The notes beneath the pieces were generated by a model. It saw only the letters and a list, made by a program, of their open reading frames with translations, ran no database searches and was not told the DNA's origin. 64,000 nt of DNA from Qipengyuania vulgaris. Its GTDB lineage: Bacteria; Pseudomonadota; Alphaproteobacteria; Sphingomonadales; Sphingomonadaceae. The position numbers and the translations under genes were made by a program. This document shows positions 8,425 to 19,105 of this stretch, piece after piece (position 1 is the stretch's first letter; each line of letters starts with the position of its first letter). The DNA lies in NCBI RefSeq assembly GCF_009827325.1, contig NZ_WTYC01000007.1, forward strand, positions 1 to 64,000, read 5' to 3'.

Positions 8425-9233
8425 GAGACCGTATCCCTGATCGTCTTCAGCCGCCGGGCAGCGCGGATAATAGTCGGGCCGCCGCAATAGATTAGGCGCG
8501 TGTCGAAGTCGGCTCGCGCCATCCCGTCGATACTGTCCAGCACCGGATGCCTCTGGCCCGCCTCGCTCCCGGCGACCAGCAGCACTTGCGGCGGATCGGC
8601 AACCACCTGTTCGAGCGAGAGATAGTCCGCCTGCGCCATGCCGCGCGCGGCGGAATAACTGGCGAAACCCGTGCGCTGCAGAATGTCGCTCACCAGCGAG
8701 GCTTCACCGGGTACGATGCCGCCCGGTTGCCACAATGCTGCTTCGACAGGCTTTGCGGTGTCCGCCACTTCCGAAAGAGCCAGTTCGATCCGCTTTACCA
8801 GAACCTCGCCCTTTTCGGGGTTGCTTAGCAGTGCAGCGAGTTCGCGGATCTGTGCAATACTTGACGCGACATCCGCAGTGCCCCCGAACGTCACCACCCG
8901 CAGGCCCAGGTCCTCCAGCGCGGCGCGGGTAGCGGGCGCAATGAATGTGCTCGCCACGACCACGTCGGGATCGAGGGCGAGCACTTCCTCCACCGTGCCG
9001 CCGGTCGCGGGAACCCGCGCAGCGTCCTCCGCCGACATCGAACTTGCCCGCGGGTCCTTGCTGTAGTGCGAAATCGCCAGCAACTGGCCCGGCTCGGCCA
9101 CTTCGGCGAGGATCGCGTCGGTGCAAGGGTTGAGGCTGACGACCGTCGGTCGATCGTCCGGAGAACCGCGCCCCGGCCCCGCCCCCGCACAACCGGCGAG
9201 CAGCAGGGCCAGAACGGGCAGCAGGCGGATCAC
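8421..9233 (-). CDS. btuF: Vitamin B12 periplasmic-binding lipoprotein
   Basis: 270 residues. Class III solute-binding protein that collects the corrinoid in the periplasm and docks on BtuC. A canonical lipobox (LLAGC, Cys15) predicts membrane anchoring, unlike soluble E. coli BtuF. Family features are the N-terminal VSLNPCTDAILAE stretch and the central long helix (residues about 125-160) linking two lobes. ATG 9233 overlaps the receptor gene stop (ATGA). Confidence 0.88.
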   Translation of the reverse strand: MIRLLPVLALLLAGCAGAGPGRGSPDDRPTVVSLNPCTDAILAEVAEPGQLLAISHYSKDPRASSMSAEDAARVPATGGTVEEVLALDPDVVVASTFIAPATRAALEDLGLRVVTFGGTADVASSIAQIRELAALLSNPEKGEVLVKRIELALSEVADTAKPVEAALWQPGGIVPGEASLVSDILQRTGFASYSAARGMAQADYLSLEQVVADPPQVLLVAGSEAGQRHPVLDSIDGMARADFDTRLIYCGGPTIIRAARRLKTIRDTVS

Positions 9234-11146
9234 ATCTTCGCCCGTATTCCGCCGAAGACGCCGCGCCCCGCGGTGCCATAACCGGCAACCGTCTGGTATT
9301 CGGTGTCGAAGACGTTCTCTACCCGTCCGAACAGTTCCAGACTATCGCCGATGCCGAAGGAGGCGCGCACATCGAGCAGTTCGTATCCGGCCAGCCGGTT
9401 GGTGTTCGCGGCATTGTCCCAGCTCGGGCCGACGATACGCAGGTCCGCGCCAAGGCCGAGGCCGAAGCTGCTCTCCCAATCAGCATAGATCGTCCCGAAA
9501 TGGTCGGGCCGCCGCGCAAGGTCCAGTCCGGTCATGCGGTCTTCCGCCTCGACATAGGAGTAGATGCCCGCAAGGCGCAGGCCGGGTGCCAGGTCGATGC
9601 CCGCCTCTGCCTCGATACCCTGCGCGCGCGCCTGCGCCGTGTTGAGATAGACGCCCGACGGCCGGTCGGCAATAAAGCCGAAGCCGATCAGATTGTCGCT
9701 GTCGCGGCGGAAACCGGTGAGCGCGAGGTGCAGGCCGGATTCGCGCTGGCCGTTCTCCACGCCCAGATCGAAGCTGGTGCTTTCCTCGGGCTGAAGGTCT
9801 TCGTTCCCGTAGAAGGAAAGCAGCTGGTAGAGCGTGGGTGCCTTGAAGCCTTCGCCGACACTCGCGCGCACGCGCCAGTCGCCTGCGAAACCATAGCTCA
9901 GATCGCCGCCGAAGCTGGTCTGCGAACCGAACAGTTCGTGATCGTCCACGCGGGCTCCGGCATGTGCCGCAAGATTGCCCATGACCCAGCCGAGCTGCGC
10001 ATAGGCGCCGCTGATTTCGGTTTCGGCAGCATTGTCGAAACTGGTAACAAAGCTGGTCCATTCGTGATCGCCGCCAAACGCCAGCGAGAGGCCGCCGAGC
10101 AGGCGATATTCGCCGCGCAGCGAGAGCCGCTCCGAATGGCCGTCGCTGCCGAAGGTCTCCGCGCCGTCCCCGTCGCGATTGCTGCGCTCGGTGTCCGACA
10201 GGCTGTAGGCCGCGCGCAGGGTCAGGTCGTTACCGTAATAGGCAAGGCCCACATCGCCCCAATAGCGCGTGGTTTTCTGCATGTCGTCGCTATCGGCAGG
10301 GCTGAAATCGGTGGAGGAAAAGCCGTCGATCTCGACCTCTCCCTCGGCGAAATTGGCGTGGGCGAAGGCTTCCAGGCTCGGCGTCAGGTTGACGAAGGCG
10401 GTCGAGCCGATGGCGAATTGCTGCGAACCGTCGGCTTCCGTCCCCGATGCGGCGGCGGAAAATCCGTCCGTCTCGTACCATGAGGACGTCAGGCCGAAGA
10501 ACACATCGTCATCGCCCGTCCCTGCAGCGGCGCTGGCAAACAGCGTGTCACGCGCGCCATATTCGACGCTGCCGGTCATGCCGCGTTCGGTGCGGGTGGA
10601 GATATCGACCACGCCGCCCACGGCTTCCGAGCCCCAGATTGTGCTGTTTGAGCCCCGCAGGACATCGATCTTGCCTGCGGTCCCGAGCAAGAGATTGCCA
10701 AAATCGAACCCGCCCGAAGGGCTGGCTTGATCGGCCACGCGCACACCGTCGACCAGTACCAGGAGCTGGTCCGCATTCGCGCCGCGGACATTGACGCTGG
10801 TCACCGTGCCGACAGGCCCGCTGCGCGAGAAGGACAGCCCCGGCACCCGGGCCAGCGCATTGGCCGGATCGGCGCCCTGGAGTGTCTCGATCTCCTCGCG
10901 GTCGATCACGGTGATGGACTGGCCGGTGTTGCGCAGGTCCGTTCCCAGACCGTTGGCGGTCACGGTGATGACGGATTCGCTGGCGGGCTGGCGCGTCTGA
11001 ACATAGACTTCTTCGCCGACCGGCTCAGGCTCACCCTCGGCGTCCTGGCGCTCGATGATCTCGGCCAACGCTTCTTCGCTTGCAGTCTGCGCATGAACGG
11101 CTGCAGGGACCGCCGAAGCGGTGAGCAAAAACAGGTACTTGTACAC
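9230..11146 (-). CDS. btuB: TonB-dependent outer-membrane receptor for vitamin B12
   Basis: 638 residues. Outer-membrane beta-barrel that imports corrinoids using TonB/ExbBD energy. It has a signal peptide (about 1-19, cleavage after VHA), a TonB box SVITVTA near residues 58-64, a plug domain with SVNVRGANADQLLVLVDGV, then the barrel. The start is GTG 11146, with AGGAGG at 11151-11156 just upstream; the longer open frame runs into the riboswitch and is not coding. The C-terminus ends in AKM rather than the usual aromatic residue. It is the first gene after the cobalamin riboswitch, which makes B12 the likely substrate. No tonB or exbBD gene is in this window. Confidence 0.9.
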   Translation of the reverse strand: MYKYLFLLTASAVPAAVHAQTASEEALAEIIERQDAEGEPEPVGEEVYVQTRQPASESVITVTANGLGTDLRNTGQSITVIDREEIETLQGADPANALARVPGLSFSRSGPVGTVTSVNVRGANADQLLVLVDGVRVADQASPSGGFDFGNLLLGTAGKIDVLRGSNSTIWGSEAVGGVVDISTRTERGMTGSVEYGARDTLFASAAAGTGDDDVFFGLTSSWYETDGFSAAASGTEADGSQQFAIGSTAFVNLTPSLEAFAHANFAEGEVEIDGFSSTDFSPADSDDMQKTTRYWGDVGLAYYGNDLTLRAAYSLSDTERSNRDGDGAETFGSDGHSERLSLRGEYRLLGGLSLAFGGDHEWTSFVTSFDNAAETEISGAYAQLGWVMGNLAAHAGARVDDHELFGSQTSFGGDLSYGFAGDWRVRASVGEGFKAPTLYQLLSFYGNEDLQPEESTSFDLGVENGQRESGLHLALTGFRRDSDNLIGFGFIADRPSGVYLNTAQARAQGIEAEAGIDLAPGLRLAGIYSYVEAEDRMTGLDLARRPDHFGTIYADWESSFGLGLGADLRIVGPSWDNAANTNRLAGYELLDVRASFGIGDSLELFGRVENVFDTEYQTVAGYGTAGRGVFGGIRAKM

Positions 11147-11249
11147 AATTCCTCCTATCACGAACGAACGCCGCTCATGACGGGAGGAAGCCTGGATCGA
11201 CTCCGTCCCCGCTTGCCATCGGTACACCCCGCCCGCGGCCGAACGACTA

Positions 11250-11400
11250 GTACAGGCAGGTCTCCTGGCTCCCGGATCATCGGCCCTGCTCCACCTTCCC
11301 GCTTTCGCAGTGGCACTTCGGAGCGCGCCTAGCCGGTCACAGTTGCGGGGGCAGCCGCGGTATCGCACCGCGTTCCCTTGACCCGTACCAATGCGCTTCC
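11250..11400 (-). promoter_or_regulatory. Cobalamin (adenosylcobalamin) riboswitch
   Basis: Read on the minus strand, the region contains the conserved core GCTGCCCCCGCAACTGT, then GCCACTG, GGGAAGG, GATGA, and the B12 box AGCCAGGAGACCTGCC near 11254-11269, in the order and spacing of the cobalamin riboswitch family. It sits about 105 nt upstream of the btuB start. In other bacteria such elements lower expression of B12 uptake genes when adenosylcobalamin is plentiful, by sequestering the ribosome-binding site or by termination; which mode works here is not clear, since no obvious U-tract terminator separates it from btuB. Confidence 0.95.
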
Positions 11401-11599
11401 TCTAGCCATGCGGTGGCCGAAGGACAAGACGCTTCGCCGCGCCCCCGATCGACACGGCGGCAAGCCAGCACCTCCGTAATAGCACCGGCAGCAGCTTTAA
11501 TATTGCGGCAAGCATGCTGCGGAACCGAAGTTTAGCAAGCTGGCCTTATAAAGTGTCCTAGCCGGAACGCTGGATGAGCCAGCGGCCACCACGGGGAGC

Positions 11600-11941
11600 A
11601 TGATCGAAATGACCGTTCGTTTTGCGTCTGCGCGCTGCGCCGCGCGTTCGCCCCTTGCCAGGGTCCTCAGCCGCGGGGAAATCGGTGCGGCCGCCAACGA
11701 TAGTGCGGGACAGGAGGCCCGGAAGATCATGAGCGATACGACGAAAGCTGCCTTGCACCATTTTGCCGAACACGGACTTCGCGCCGTTCCGGTCGCCCTG
11801 ACCAATGCCACATTGGCTGCTTCGGCTGCGCATGAGGAAGACTATCGCCACTGGCTCGGCATCGCCCATGAACTCGACGCGGGTGCAGCGGCACGGTTCG
11901 AAGCCGCGCGCCGTCCGGTCGAAGATCGCCTGATCGGGTAG
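11600..11941 (+). CDS. Small protein of unknown function
   Basis: Up to 113 residues. I do not recognise a domain. The first ~40 residues are Arg/Ala-rich and resemble a short targeting or DNA-binding head; residues 47-110 look helical and contain HHFAEHG and EEDYRHWLGIAHELD. The general layout recalls a small protein often seen in sphingomonads, but that is memory, not a match I can show. The start is unsure: ATG 11600 is only one base after GGGGAG (11593-11598), ATG 11609 is better spaced, and ATG 11729 with GGAAG would give a 70-residue form. It is divergent from the B12 operon. Confidence 0.58.
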   Translation: MIEMTVRFASARCAARSPLARVLSRGEIGAAANDSAGQEARKIMSDTTKAALHHFAEHGLRAVPVALTNATLAASAAHEEDYRHWLGIAHELDAGAAARFEAARRPVEDRLIG

Positions 11942-13209
<1,268 letters not shown>

Positions 13210-13210
<1 letters not shown>

Positions 13211-13698
13211 TGCGATTTCCACCCTTCGTTGGGGTAGCGGCGCTTCTGGTTCCGGCAAGCGCCCTAGCCCAACCGACGGTCACAGAGCCGCCTAAAGTCG
13301 TTGCCGCTATCAAAGATTGCGCTCAGGCGACAACAGGCGAAGGTCTGGAGGAGAATCTACTCGTGTCGCTCGGATGGCAGGAGGTAGAGGTCGATATGAC
13401 CGACAATCCGCTACCGGAAAAGCCTACTGTCTTTGGCAAAGATAGAACTCACCCGCTCATCAGGATCGTGTTCAATGAAGGGGGAAGCAGCGGCTGCTTG
13501 GTTGAAGGTTGGCTTGCCGATGAGTCGACGACACAATCGCTAGATACCGTGCTCGTCGAGAAGTTCGGTGAAGCCAAACCCCATGAGGGTATGCGAGCCC
13601 ATTATTTCGACAACGCGGTGGCAATGGTTTTGCCCGAACCAATGCTATCGAATTCCGATTTCCGAATAATTGTTACTGAAGCAGGAGAGGCCGAATGA
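13210..13698 (+). CDS. Secreted protein of unknown function between mdh and sucD
   Basis: 162 residues from ATG 13210 (a GTG at 13207 is also possible). A clear signal peptide (hydrophobic core [13 protein letters not shown], cleavage before QPTV) predicts export to the periplasm. No domain is recognised; the mature part has several Cys (in KDCAQA and SGCLVEG) that could pair. It overlaps mdh by one base and sucD by four (ATGA), so it is cotranscribed with TCA genes although nothing links it to the cycle. Its base composition is visibly poorer in GC-ending codons than its neighbours, with codons such as AGA, CTA and AAT that they avoid, which suggests recent acquisition. It stands where many alphaproteobacteria carry sucC. 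Confidence 0.75.
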
Positions 13699-14585
13699 GC
13701 ATCCTCGTAGACAAGAACACCAAGGTCATCACCCAGGGGATGACCGGCGACACGGGCACTTTCCACACGCAGCAGGCGCTCGATTACGGGACGCAGATGG
13801 TTGCTGGTGTGACGCCCGGCAAAGGCGGCACCACGCATATCGGCCTGCCCAATTTCAACACCGTGCGCGAAGCCAAGGCCGAAACCGGTGCGACCGCTTC
13901 TTGCATCTACGTTCCGCCGCCGTTCGCCGCTGACGCAATCTGCGAAGCGATCGATGCCGAGATGGAACTGATCGTCTGCATCACCGAAGGCATTCCGGTG
14001 CTCGACATGGTGCGCGTCAAGGCTGCGCTCGAAGGTTCGAAGTCGCGCCTGATCGGTCCAAACTGCCCCGGCGTCCTGACCCCTGAAGAATGCAAGATCG
14101 GCATCATGCCCGGTTCCATCTTCAAGAAGGGCAGCGTCGGCGTGGTCTCGCGCTCGGGCACGCTGACCTACGAAGCCGTTCACCAGACCACCATGGTCGG
14201 CCTCGGCCAGACCACTGCGGTCGGCATTGGCGGCGACCCGGTCAACGGGACCAATTTCATCGACGTGCTCGACCTCTTCCTCGACGACGATGCTACGAAG
14301 TCGATCATCATGATCGGCGAAATCGGCGGCAGCGCGGAAGAAGAAGCAGCCGAATTCATCAAGGAACAGGCAGCAAAGGGCCGCCAGAAGCCGATGGTCG
14401 GTTTCATCGCGGGTCGCACGGCGCCTCCGGGCCGCCGCATGGGCCATGCCGGTGCAATCGTTTCGGGCGGCAAAGGCGGCGCGGACGACAAGATCGCTGC
14501 GATGGAAGCTGCGGGAATTCGCGTTTCGCCCTCCCCCAGCGAACTTGGCACGACGCTTGATGCGATGCTGAAGGAACTGGCGTAA
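13695..14585 (+). CDS. sucD: Succinate-CoA ligase, alpha subunit
   Basis: 296 residues. With the beta subunit SucC it converts succinyl-CoA to succinate with nucleoside triphosphate formation. The phosphorylated catalytic His251 lies in [10 protein letters not shown], and the CoA-binding N-terminal fold shows [12 protein letters not shown] and [10 protein letters not shown]. Its partner sucC is not in the window and must be elsewhere. Start ATG 13695 overlaps the preceding stop. Confidence 0.97.
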   Translation: MSILVDKNTKVITQGMTGDTGTFHTQQALDYGTQMVAGVTPGKGGTTHIGLPNFNTVREAKAETGATASCIYVPPPFAADAICEAIDAEMELIVCITEGIPVLDMVRVKAALEGSKSRLIGPNCPGVLTPEECKIGIMPGSIFKKGSVGVVSRSGTLTYEAVHQTTMVGLGQTTAVGIGGDPVNGTNFIDVLDLFLDDDATKSIIMIGEIGGSAEEEAAEFIKEQAAKGRQKPMVGFIAGRTAPPGRRMGHAGAIVSGGKGGADDKIAAMEAAGIRVSPSPSELGTTLDAMLKELA

Positions 14586-14618
14586 CCGCCAAACGCTCCT
14601 TCTCCATGAGGACTGATA

Positions 14619-17453
14619 ATGGGTAACGAGAGCCAGAACTTCCTGCCCGAAATGGGCGACCAGGAAGGCCCGCAAGCCGGACCCAGCTGGGGCAATCCCC
14701 GCTGGCTGGCAGAGGTGGTCGACAGCGGCGCGGATCTTACCGCGGCGCTTGATCCCACGCAGATGCGGCTCGCGGTCGCGCAGGCAGCCGAAAAGGCCGG
14801 CAAGCCGAATGATCCGAAGGCGATCGCGCAGGCTGCCGACGACAGCATCCGTGCGATGCTGCTGGTGCGCCTCTACCGCGTGCGCGGCCACCTTGCGGCC
14901 GATCTCGATCCGCTGGGGCTGTCGCACCGCAATATCCCCGAGGACCTTACGCTGGAATGGCACGAGTTCGCCGGACAGGAGGACCGCGAGGTCTATGTCG
15001 GCGGCGTGTTCGGTTTCGAATGGGTAACGGTGGGCGAGCTCTACCGCGTGCTGCGCGAAACCTATTGCGGCAAGGTCGGCCTCGAATACATGCATATCTC
15101 GGACACCGAGGAACGCCGGTTCCTGCAGGATAAGTTCGAGACGCCCGAGGATACGATCCAGTTCACCGAGGAAGGCAAGCGCGCCATCCTCGCCGCCGTG
15201 ATCCGCGGCGAGCAGTACGAGAAGTTCCTCGGCAAGAAATACGTCGGTACCAAACGTTTCGGCCTCGATGGCGGCGAGAGCATGATCCCCGCGCTCGAAG
15301 CCGTGATCAAGTACGGCGGCCAGCTCGGCGTGCGCGAAATCATCTACGGCATGGCCCACCGCGGCCGGCTGAACGTCCTCGCGAACGTGATGGGCAAGCC
15401 CTACAAGGTCATCTTCCACGAATTCTCGGGCGGTTCGTCCAACCCCGACGATGTTGGTGGTTCGGGCGATGTGAAATACCACCTCGGCACCAGCACCGAT
15501 CGTACCTTCGACGGCATCGACGTGCATATGAGCCTCGTGCCCAACCCGAGCCATCTGGAAGCGGTGAACCCGGTCGTGCTCGGCAAGACCCGCGCGCAGC
15601 AGGCGATCCGTGACGATCTGAAGCAGCACGAGCAGGTCCTGCCGGTGCTTCTCCACGGCGATGCCGCCTTTGCCGGACAGGGCATCGTGTGGGAATGCCT
15701 CGGCTTCTCGGGCGTTCGCGGTTACAACACCGGCGGCTGCCTGCACTTCGTCATCAATAACCAGATCGGTTTCACCACCAGCCCGCAGTTCGGCCGGTCG
15801 AGCCCCTATCCGAGCGACGTCGCCAAGGGCATTCAGGCACCGATCCTGCACGTCAACGGAGACGATCCTGAAGCGGTAACCTTCGCCTGCAAGCTCGCGA
15901 TCGAATATCGTCAGACCTTCGGCCGCGACATCGTGATCGACATGTGGTGCTATCGCCGCTTCGGCCACAACGAGGGCGACGAGCCGAAATTCACCCAGCC
16001 GCTGATGTATGACGCGATCCGCGCCCATCCCAAGGTGAGCGAGCTCTACACGAAGCGCCTCGAAGACGAAGGCGTGATCGAGAAGGGCTATGCCGACGGG
16101 CTGTGCGAGGAATTCAACGCGCATCTCGAGGAAGAATTCGCCGCCGCCAAGGACTACAAGCCCGACGAGGCCGACTGGTTCGGTGGACGCTGGGCGGGCA
16201 TGAACAAGCCTGCCGATCCGGAAACCGCGCGCCGCAACGTCGAAACCGCGATCGAGAAGAAGCTGTTCGACAGCCTCGGCCGGGCGCTGACCACCGTTCC
16301 GGATGACATCACGATCCACAAGACGCTGGGCCGCGTTCTCGATGCCAAGCGCGAAATGTTCGCCAGCGGCGAAGGGTTCGACTGGGCAACCGGCGAAGCG
16401 CTGGCTTTCGGCAGTCTCGTGACCGAAGGCTTCGGTGTCCGCCTGTCGGGCCAGGATTCGGGCCGCGGGACGTTCAGCCAGCGGCACGCCGTCTGGATCG
16501 ACCAGAAGGACGAGCGCAAATACATCCCGCTTACCACGTTGCCGCACGGCAAGTTCGAGGTCTATGACAGCCCGCTTTCCGAATACGGCGTGTTGGGCTT
16601 CGAATACGGTTTCGCCATGGCGGACCCGAAATCGCTGGTGATGTGGGAAGCGCAGTTCGGCGACTTCGTAAACGGCGCGCAGATCATCATCGACCAGTTC
16701 CTTGCCGCGGGCGAAGTCAAATGGCTGCGTGCGAACGGCCTCGTCCTGCTGCTGCCGCATGGCTACGAAGGCCAGGGGCCGGAACACAGCTCCGCGCGTC
16801 TCGAGCGTTTCCTGCAGCTGTGCGCCAACGACAACATGCAGGTGATGAACATCACCACCCCCGCGAACTATTTCCACGCGCTGCGCCGCCAGATGCTGCG
16901 CCCGTTCCGCAAGCCGATGGTCATCATGACGCCCAAGTCGCTGCTGCGCCACCCGCTGGCGAAGTCGAATGCCGAAGACTTCATGGGCGACCATCACTTC
17001 ATGCGCATCAAGTCGGACCTGACCGAGATCGACGACAAGAAGGTGAAGCGCCTGGTGCTCTGCAGCGGCAAGGTCTCATACGACCTGATGCAGCGGCGCA
17101 ACGAAGCGGAGCTCGACGACGTTTCCATCGTCCGGATCGAGCAACTTTACCCCTTCCCGGGCGAGCCTCTCGCCGTTCGGCTCGAACGCATGCCCAACCT
17201 GGAGACCATCGTCTGGTGCCAGGAAGAGCCCAAGAACAACGGCGCGTGGTTCTTCGTCGATCGCCTGATCGAGGAAGCCGCAGACAAGGCCGGCAAGAAG
17301 GGGATGCGCCCCTGCTATGCCGGACGCGAAGTGGCCGCATCGCCCGCCACCGGCTTTGCCAGCCGCCACCAGATCCAGCAGGAAGCGCTCGTCAACATCG
17401 CGCTCGGGCTGAATGGCGGCGATGTCCCCAACGTTCGCAGCGATTGCAATTGA
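14619..17453 (+). CDS. sucA: 2-oxoglutarate dehydrogenase E1 component
   Basis: 944 residues. Thiamine-diphosphate-dependent decarboxylase that starts the oxoglutarate dehydrogenase complex reaction. The thiamine-binding stretch is HGDAAFAGQGIVWE (near residues 346-359), with IIYGMAHRGRLNVL upstream in the E1 fold and GYNTGGCLHFVINNQIGFTT downstream. Length is normal. Start ATG 14619 has AGGA upstream. It lies between sucD and sucB in the expected order, giving one transcript for the complex. Confidence 0.97.
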   Translation: MGNESQNFLPEMGDQEGPQAGPSWGNPRWLAEVVDSGADLTAALDPTQMRLAVAQAAEKAGKPNDPKAIAQAADDSIRAMLLVRLYRVRGHLAADLDPLGLSHRNIPEDLTLEWHEFAGQEDREVYVGGVFGFEWVTVGELYRVLRETYCGKVGLEYMHISDTEERRFLQDKFETPEDTIQFTEEGKRAILAAVIRGEQYEKFLGKKYVGTKRFGLDGGESMIPALEAVIKYGGQLGVREIIYGMAHRGRLNVLANVMGKPYKVIFHEFSGGSSNPDDVGGSGDVKYHLGTSTDRTFDGIDVHMSLVPNPSHLEAVNPVVLGKTRAQQAIRDDLKQHEQVLPVLLHGDAAFAGQGIVWECLGFSGVRGYNTGGCLHFVINNQIGFTTSPQFGRSSPYPSDVAKGIQAPILHVNGDDPEAVTFACKLAIEYRQTFGRDIVIDMWCYRRFGHNEGDEPKFTQPLMYDAIRAHPKVSELYTKRLEDEGVIEKGYADGLCEEFNAHLEEEFAAAKDYKPDEADWFGGRWAGMNKPADPETARRNVETAIEKKLFDSLGRALTTVPDDITIHKTLGRVLDAKREMFASGEGFDWATGEALAFGSLVTEGFGVRLSGQDSGRGTFSQRHAVWIDQKDERKYIPLTTLPHGKFEVYDSPLSEYGVLGFEYGFAMADPKSLVMWEAQFGDFVNGAQIIIDQFLAAGEVKWLRANGLVLLLPHGYEGQGPEHSSARLERFLQLCANDNMQVMNITTPANYFHALRRQMLRPFRKPMVIMTPKSLLRHPLAKSNAEDFMGDHHFMRIKSDLTEIDDKKVKRLVLCSGKVSYDLMQRRNEAELDDVSIVRIEQLYPFPGEPLAVRLERMPNLETIVWCQEEPKNNGAWFFVDRLIEEAADKAGKKGMRPCYAGREVAASPATGFASRHQIQQEALVNIALGLNGGDVPNVRSDCN

Positions 17454-17480
17454 TCGAGGCCTGAAGAGGAAACCGAATAC

Positions 17481-18749
17481 ATGGCCACCGAAATCAAAGT
17501 CCCCACGCTCGGCGAGAGCGTTACCGAAGCCACCATCGGCGAATTGCTGAAGAGCGTCGGCGACAGCGTGGCAGTGGATGAGCCGATCGTCAGCCTCGAA
17601 ACCGACAAGGTGGCCGTGGAGGCCCCCTCGCCGGTCGCCGGGGTGATCAAGGAATTCAAGGTTGCCGTGGGCGACACGGTCGAAGTCGGCGCAGTGCTCG
17701 CCATCGTCGAGGAAGGCGCGGCGGCAGCCAAATCTTCGGACGAACCCAAGGCAGAGGCAAAAGCACCGGACGCAGGTGTCGAAAAGGCTGCTCCGGCTCA
17801 GGCGAAGGAAGCGACGACCGCCAAGGAAACGGCCACATCCGACAGTTCGCAAACGCTTTCGCCGGCGGTCCGCCGCGCAGTGCTCGAACACGGGGTCGAC
17901 CCCTCGACCATCAAGGGCACCGGCAGAGATGGCCGCCTGACGAAGGAAGATGTGATCGCCGCCGCTCAGTCGAAAAAGGATGGGGCGAAAGGCGACACCC
18001 CCGCCCCCGCTCCGGCCTCCTCCGCACCGGCCGCTGCCGCAACCGGCGAGCGCCGCGAGGAACGCGTCAAGATGACGCGCATGCGCCAGACGATCGCGAA
18101 GCGGCTCAAGGGTGCGCAGGACAATGCCGCGCTGCTCACCACCTTCAACGACTGCGACATGAGCGCGGTCATCGAAGCGCGTGAGAAATACAAGGACCTC
18201 TTCGCCAAGAAGCACGACATCAAGCTCGGCTTCATGGGCTTCTTCGCCAAGGCCGCATGTCTGGCGCTGAAAGACGTCCCCTCCGTCAACGCCTATATCG
18301 AAGGCGACGAGATCGTCTATCACGACTATGTCGACATCTCGGTCGCCGTGTCGGCTCCCAACGGCCTCGTCGTCCCGGTTATCCGCGATGCTCAGGACAA
18401 GGGCTTCGCGCGGATCGAGAAGGACATCGCCGACTTCGGCAAGCGCGCCAAGGACGGCACGCTGACGATGGATGACATGAAGGGCGGTACCTTCACCATT
18501 TCCAATGGCGGCGTGTTCGGCAGCCTGATGTCGACCCCGATCATCAACCCGCCGCAGAGCGCGGTCCTCGGCCTCCACCGCATCGAAGACCGTCCGGTCG
18601 TCGTCGATGGCGAGATCGTCATCCGCCCGATGATGTATATCGCCCTGTCCTACGACCACCGCCTGATCGACGGCCGCGAAGCGGTTACTGCGCTGAAGAT
18701 CATCAAGGAAGCGATCGAGGATCCGACCCGGATGCTGATCGACCTGTGA
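17481..18749 (+). CDS. sucB: 2-oxoglutarate dehydrogenase E2 (dihydrolipoyl succinyltransferase)
   Basis: 422 residues. Core of the complex; transfers succinyl from lipoyl to CoA. Domains in order: lipoyl domain with lipoylated Lys43 ([11 protein letters not shown]), an Ala/Pro/Lys-rich linker (about 80-125), an E1/E3-binding domain ([25 protein letters not shown], split here as [10 protein letters not shown] ... [13 protein letters not shown]), a second Ala/Pro linker, then the catalytic domain ending with HRLIDG (His393, Asp397). One lipoyl domain only, as in most bacterial SucB. Confidence 0.97.
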   Translation: MATEIKVPTLGESVTEATIGELLKSVGDSVAVDEPIVSLETDKVAVEAPSPVAGVIKEFKVAVGDTVEVGAVLAIVEEGAAAAKSSDEPKAEAKAPDAGVEKAAPAQAKEATTAKETATSDSSQTLSPAVRRAVLEHGVDPSTIKGTGRDGRLTKEDVIAAAQSKKDGAKGDTPAPAPASSAPAAAATGERREERVKMTRMRQTIAKRLKGAQDNAALLTTFNDCDMSAVIEAREKYKDLFAKKHDIKLGFMGFFAKAACLALKDVPSVNAYIEGDEIVYHDYVDISVAVSAPNGLVVPVIRDAQDKGFARIEKDIADFGKRAKDGTLTMDDMKGGTFTISNGGVFGSLMSTPIINPPQSAVLGLHRIEDRPVVVDGEIVIRPMMYIALSYDHRLIDGREAVTALKIIKEAIEDPTRMLIDL

Positions 18750-18769
18750 TGCTCCAAAAAGGAACCGAA

Positions 18770-19105
18770 ATGTTGAAACGCGCTACCCTGATAATCGCTG
18801 CGGCAACTGCCCTCGCGGGCTGTGACGCTGCGACCCAGATCGCGGGTGAAGCCGTCGAAGGCGAAGTTCGCAACGCGGTTGCCGCGCAGTGCGAGCAGAT
18901 TTCGGAAAATGCCGGTATCGTTTCGGGCCGCGTGTCCGAAGTGTGCCAATGCAGCGCGGACACCTTCGTTTCCGATCCCGACCTCACCATGGAAGACGTG
19001 AGCCGCGAGCGGATCGAAGGCATCGTGAACGATTGTGCCGAAAGCACGAGTGCCCAGCCCGGCACGTCCAGTGAAACTACGCCAGCGGAGGAAATCGGTG
19101 GCTGA
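18770..19105 (+). CDS. Small cysteine-containing lipoprotein between sucB and lpd
   Basis: 111 residues. ATG 18770 follows AAGGAA; a longer frame from 18746 overlaps sucB but would displace the signal peptide. The N-terminus is a canonical lipoprotein signal (TALAGC). The mature domain has four Cys in AQCEQIS, EVCQCSADT and NDCAES, with acidic spacing and a Ser/Thr-rich tail; no known domain recognised. Its last codons contain the ribosome-binding site (GGAGGAAA) of lpd and the genes overlap by 8 nt, so lpd translation is probably coupled to it. A similar secretory intruder precedes sucD. Confidence 0.75.
   Translation: MLKRATLIIAAATALAGCDAATQIAGEAVEGEVRNAVAAQCEQISENAGIVSGRVSEVCQCSADTFVSDPDLTMEDVSRERIEGIVNDCAESTSAQPGTSSETTPAEEIGG

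Noticed and set aside
9230..11368. Full 712-codon frame as the receptor gene
   Set aside because: The first ~74 codons lie in the cobalamin riboswitch and leader; GTG 11146 has AGGAGG and begins a proper signal peptide.
13602..16997. 1131-codon open frame on the minus strand opposite sucD/sucA
   Set aside because: Antisense frame created by high GC and the codon bias of sucD and sucA; no family signature or ribosome-binding site.
17076..18659. 527-codon open frame opposite sucA/sucB
   Set aside because: Shadow of the sense genes; composition (Asp/Gly/Arg/His-rich) is typical of reversed coding sequence.
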